Assembly: GCA_022402525.1 (NCBI GenBank)
Contig: JAKRSB010000146.1
Location: 1 to 64,000 of the forward strand
Direction of reading: 5' to 3'
DNA from: Thermosynechococcaceae cyanobacterium MS004
GTDB lineage: Bacteria; Cyanobacteriota; Cyanobacteriia; Thermosynechococcales; Thermosynechococcaceae
Length of the DNA: 64,000 nt
The notes beneath the pieces are model-generated. The model made no database searches. It saw nothing but the letters and a program-made list of their open reading frames with translations, and was not told the origin of the DNA. Of the stretch, positions 62,344-64,000 are shown piece by piece (positions within the stretch are counted from its first letter, which is position 1; each line of letters begins with the position of its first letter). The position numbers were made by a program, and so were the translations under genes.

Positions 62344-64000
62344 TCAGTCCACGATGCAGACCACGCGGAATCCTAGGTCATTATCATGCTTATTAGCGCC
62401 ATACTTGCCCCGAATCGCTGCGCGGCAGGCTCTTGGCGTTGTATTCCAGGAGCCGCCCCGGAGCACGCGCTCGTCTTCCGCTGCCGCGTCGGAATTTATC
62501 CAGGCGCTGCCATCCTTGGGTGCGCCTTGATAGGTACTATGCCAATGATCTTCGCACCACTCCCAGGCGTTACCGTGCATATCGAAGAGGCCAAAATCGT
62601 TGGCGACGGCAAAATAGCCTACGTCTGTGGTTTGTTCGCGGAAAGAGCCTTTCGGCCCTTGACCGTAGGCTCCAGACTCAGTGGTGTCTTGGGCGGTAAG
62701 GTCTGTTCCGCGATAGTTGGCAAGGTCTGTGGTGATGGTTGCCCCAAAGTGAAAGGGCGTTTGGGTGCCGGCACGGCAGGCATATTCCCATTCGGCCTCG
62801 GTGGGTAAACGATAGGTCTTTTGGGTGTAGTTGGAGAGTCGCGCACAGAATTCTACGGCGTCATACCAGCTCACATTGTCAACTGGACGCAGATCGCCCT
62901 TAAATTTTGATGGATCAGCCGTCAGCGCCTGGTTGACTTGAGGCAGCGATGCAACGGTTCGCCACTGGACTTGGGTGATGAGATGCTGACTCAGGTAAAA
63001 CGGCTCAATGAACACTACGTGCTGCGGGCCTTCATTATTGCTACGCTCAGCTTCTGCGGCCGGAGACCCCATGTTGAATTCCCCTTTGGGAATCTCCACC
63101 AGGTTGATAGCTACTTCATTTCCTAAGTCTTCTGCAAAAAACTTGGTGCGCGCTGTTTTGCGATCGCTGATATTGCCCCGCGCATCCACTTTGACCGTCT
63201 TAAATTCAATCTGCTGTAGACGATCAGAAATCTGTTTCCCCCAAAAAGAAACCCAGACTACGCCCAAAAAACCGACGCCACCAAATGCAGCCCAGTTTAA
63301 GAATCGCCGCCGCCCTAAGGTTGATTTTTGGTGAGGCTCCAGCCCCACGGGTAAGGTATGCTGCGGTGGGGGTGGATCTGAGGAATAGCCAACGGGTTGG
63401 GGACGCGCTCGAATCACTGTCCGCTGTCCGGCGATCGTTTCGGCGCTGTTCATCACACTCTGGAGCGCCTGTCTGGCCTCCGTTGCCGTTTGGTAGCGAT
63501 GCCTGAAGTAATGGCGCACCATCTTATCTAAAAAGTCGGCCAGCCCATCGCTCACAGATGCCCTATGCCGCCAGACCTTTTCACCATCGGTATCAACTCC
63601 AATATCCTTCGGGAATAGCCCCGTCAGTGCCTGAATGGCAATCATCCCGACCGCATAAAGATCGCTACTGGGGCGGGGCTGACCACTATACTGCTCCGTG
63701 GGCATGTATCCTACAGTTCCAACCATGACGCTGGGCTCTCCCATGATGGTCAACTGCTGGACGTGCCAATCCTTGACGGCTCCAAAATCAATCAGCACCA
63801 GCTTGCCGTCGAGGTCGCGTCGAATAATGTTGTCGGGCTTAATGTCTCGATGGATGACCTGTGGATCTTGACTTTGCAAAAATTCCAGCACGCGCAGGGT
63901 GTCCTGCAAAAAGCTCAACACCTGCGATTCGCTCCAGCGCTGGTTCAGCTCCAGGCTGAGGGGATGCCCCTCAATGTATTCCTGTACCAGATAAAACTCC
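62344..64000 (-). CDS. serine/threonine kinase fused to FGE-sulfatase domain (5' end cut by window)
   Basis: Partial: the N-lobe lies beyond the window, and the visible frame begins EFYLVQEYIEGHPL at 64000. The kinase C-lobe has HRDIKPDN, LIDFGAVKD and GTVGYMPTEQYSG. A spacer and one membrane helix (FGGVGFLGVVWVSFWG) follow. The C-terminal 230 residues are an FGE-sulfatase (SUMF1-like) domain: GEFNMGSPAAEAER, VSWYDAVEFCARLS, YRLPTEAEWEYACRAGT, WEWCEDHW and RVLRGGSWNT. This kinase-FGE form is common in cyanobacteria. The FGE part probably binds ligand outside the membrane rather than making formylglycine. Confidence 0.9.
   Translation of the reverse strand, partial: EFYLVQEYIEGHPLSLELNQRWSESQVLSFLQDTLRVLEFLQSQDPQVIHRDIKPDNIIRRDLDGKLVLIDFGAVKDWHVQQLTIMGEPSVMVGTVGYMPTEQYSGQPRPSSDLYAVGMIAIQALTGLFPKDIGVDTDGEKVWRHRASVSDGLADFLDKMVRHYFRHRYQTATEARQALQSVMNSAETIAGQRTVIRARPQPVGYSSDPPPPQHTLPVGLEPHQKSTLGRRRFLNWAAFGGVGFLGVVWVSFWGKQISDRLQQIEFKTVKVDARGNISDRKTARTKFFAEDLGNEVAINLVEIPKGEFNMGSPAAEAERSNNEGPQHVVFIEPFYLSQHLITQVQWRTVASLPQVNQALTADPSKFKGDLRPVDNVSWYDAVEFCARLSNYTQKTYRLPTEAEWEYACRAGTQTPFHFGATITTDLANYRGTDLTAQDTTESGAYGQGPKGSFREQTTDVGYFAVANDFGLFDMHGNAWEWCEDHWHSTYQGAPKDGSAWINSDAAAEDERVLRGGSWNTTPRACRAAIRGKYGANKHDNDLGFRVVCIVD

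Overview
The window looks like a chromosomal segment of a filamentous, Leptolyngbya-like cyanobacterium. The octamer GCGATCGC (HIP1) and its core GCGATC recur every few hundred bases, in genes and between them. Gene content also fits: glycolate dehydrogenase GlcE/GlcF, a plant-type [2Fe-2S] ferredoxin, a ThyD-like epimerase, a FutB/FutC-type iron transporter, cyanase, DUF3326, a GDT1/UPF0016 protein and a serine/threonine kinase fused to an FGE-sulfatase domain. The species cannot be named from the sequence alone.

Layout. 0.1-18.5 kb is mostly core metabolism: glucokinase, TadA, a PF04020 membrane protein, glcE-glcF, an RDD membrane protein with an S1-domain protein, an M3 oligopeptidase followed by a degenerate ADP-ribosylglycohydrolase-like gene, an Rpn/PD-(D/E)XK nuclease, a ThiE/TenI-like enzyme, a YkgJ zinc-cluster protein, a GDT1-like transporter, a SpoIID/LytB protein and DAHP synthase. 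18.6-26.2 kb is an accessory nutrient island: a dead HicB remnant, a divergent 55-codon gene, an OsmC-like protein, an acyl-CoA-dehydrogenase-like flavoprotein, a three-gene NrtA/SsuA-type ABC transporter whose binding protein has an extra N-terminal domain, a TetR regulator and cyanase (cynS). A 14-bp palindrome sits between the divergent genes and is partly repeated before tetR.

26.2-29.7 kb is AT-richer and decayed. It holds two tyrosine-recombinase remnants (one of integron-integrase type, frameshifted and lacking its first catalytic Arg), three attC-like sites, a DUF433/DUF5615 toxin-antitoxin pair with a nonsense codon in the toxin, a DUF3592 gene and a SMI1/KNR4 gene. The integrase remnant points away from the cassettes, as in an integron, so I read this as a decayed chromosomal integron.

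29.9-55.8 kb returns to housekeeping and conserved cyanobacterial genes: mfd, a long coiled-coil protein with an 18-bp repeat, purT, an orphan UmuD-like protease, ferredoxin, DUF3326, a CPBP protease, tRNA-Val(UAC), a DUF2227 protein, mazG, an MFS transporter, a GT4 glycosyltransferase, thyD, a DUF192 protein, an atypical OmpR-family regulator and futC/futB. 56.2-57.9 kb is a three-gene toxin-antitoxin-like operon (double Phd antitoxin, an unrecognised protein, VapC). 59.4-62.0 kb carries a small protein and a large telomere-resolvase (protelomerase)-like tyrosine recombinase. The window ends inside a Ser/Thr kinase-FGE gene on the minus strand.

A striking property of the whole window is the number of short (10-21 bp) imperfect tandem duplications. 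They occur in intergenic DNA and, usually in multiples of three, inside genes (tadA, glcF, rpn, GDT1-like, SpoIID, the coiled-coil gene, DUF3326, futC and the protelomerase tail).
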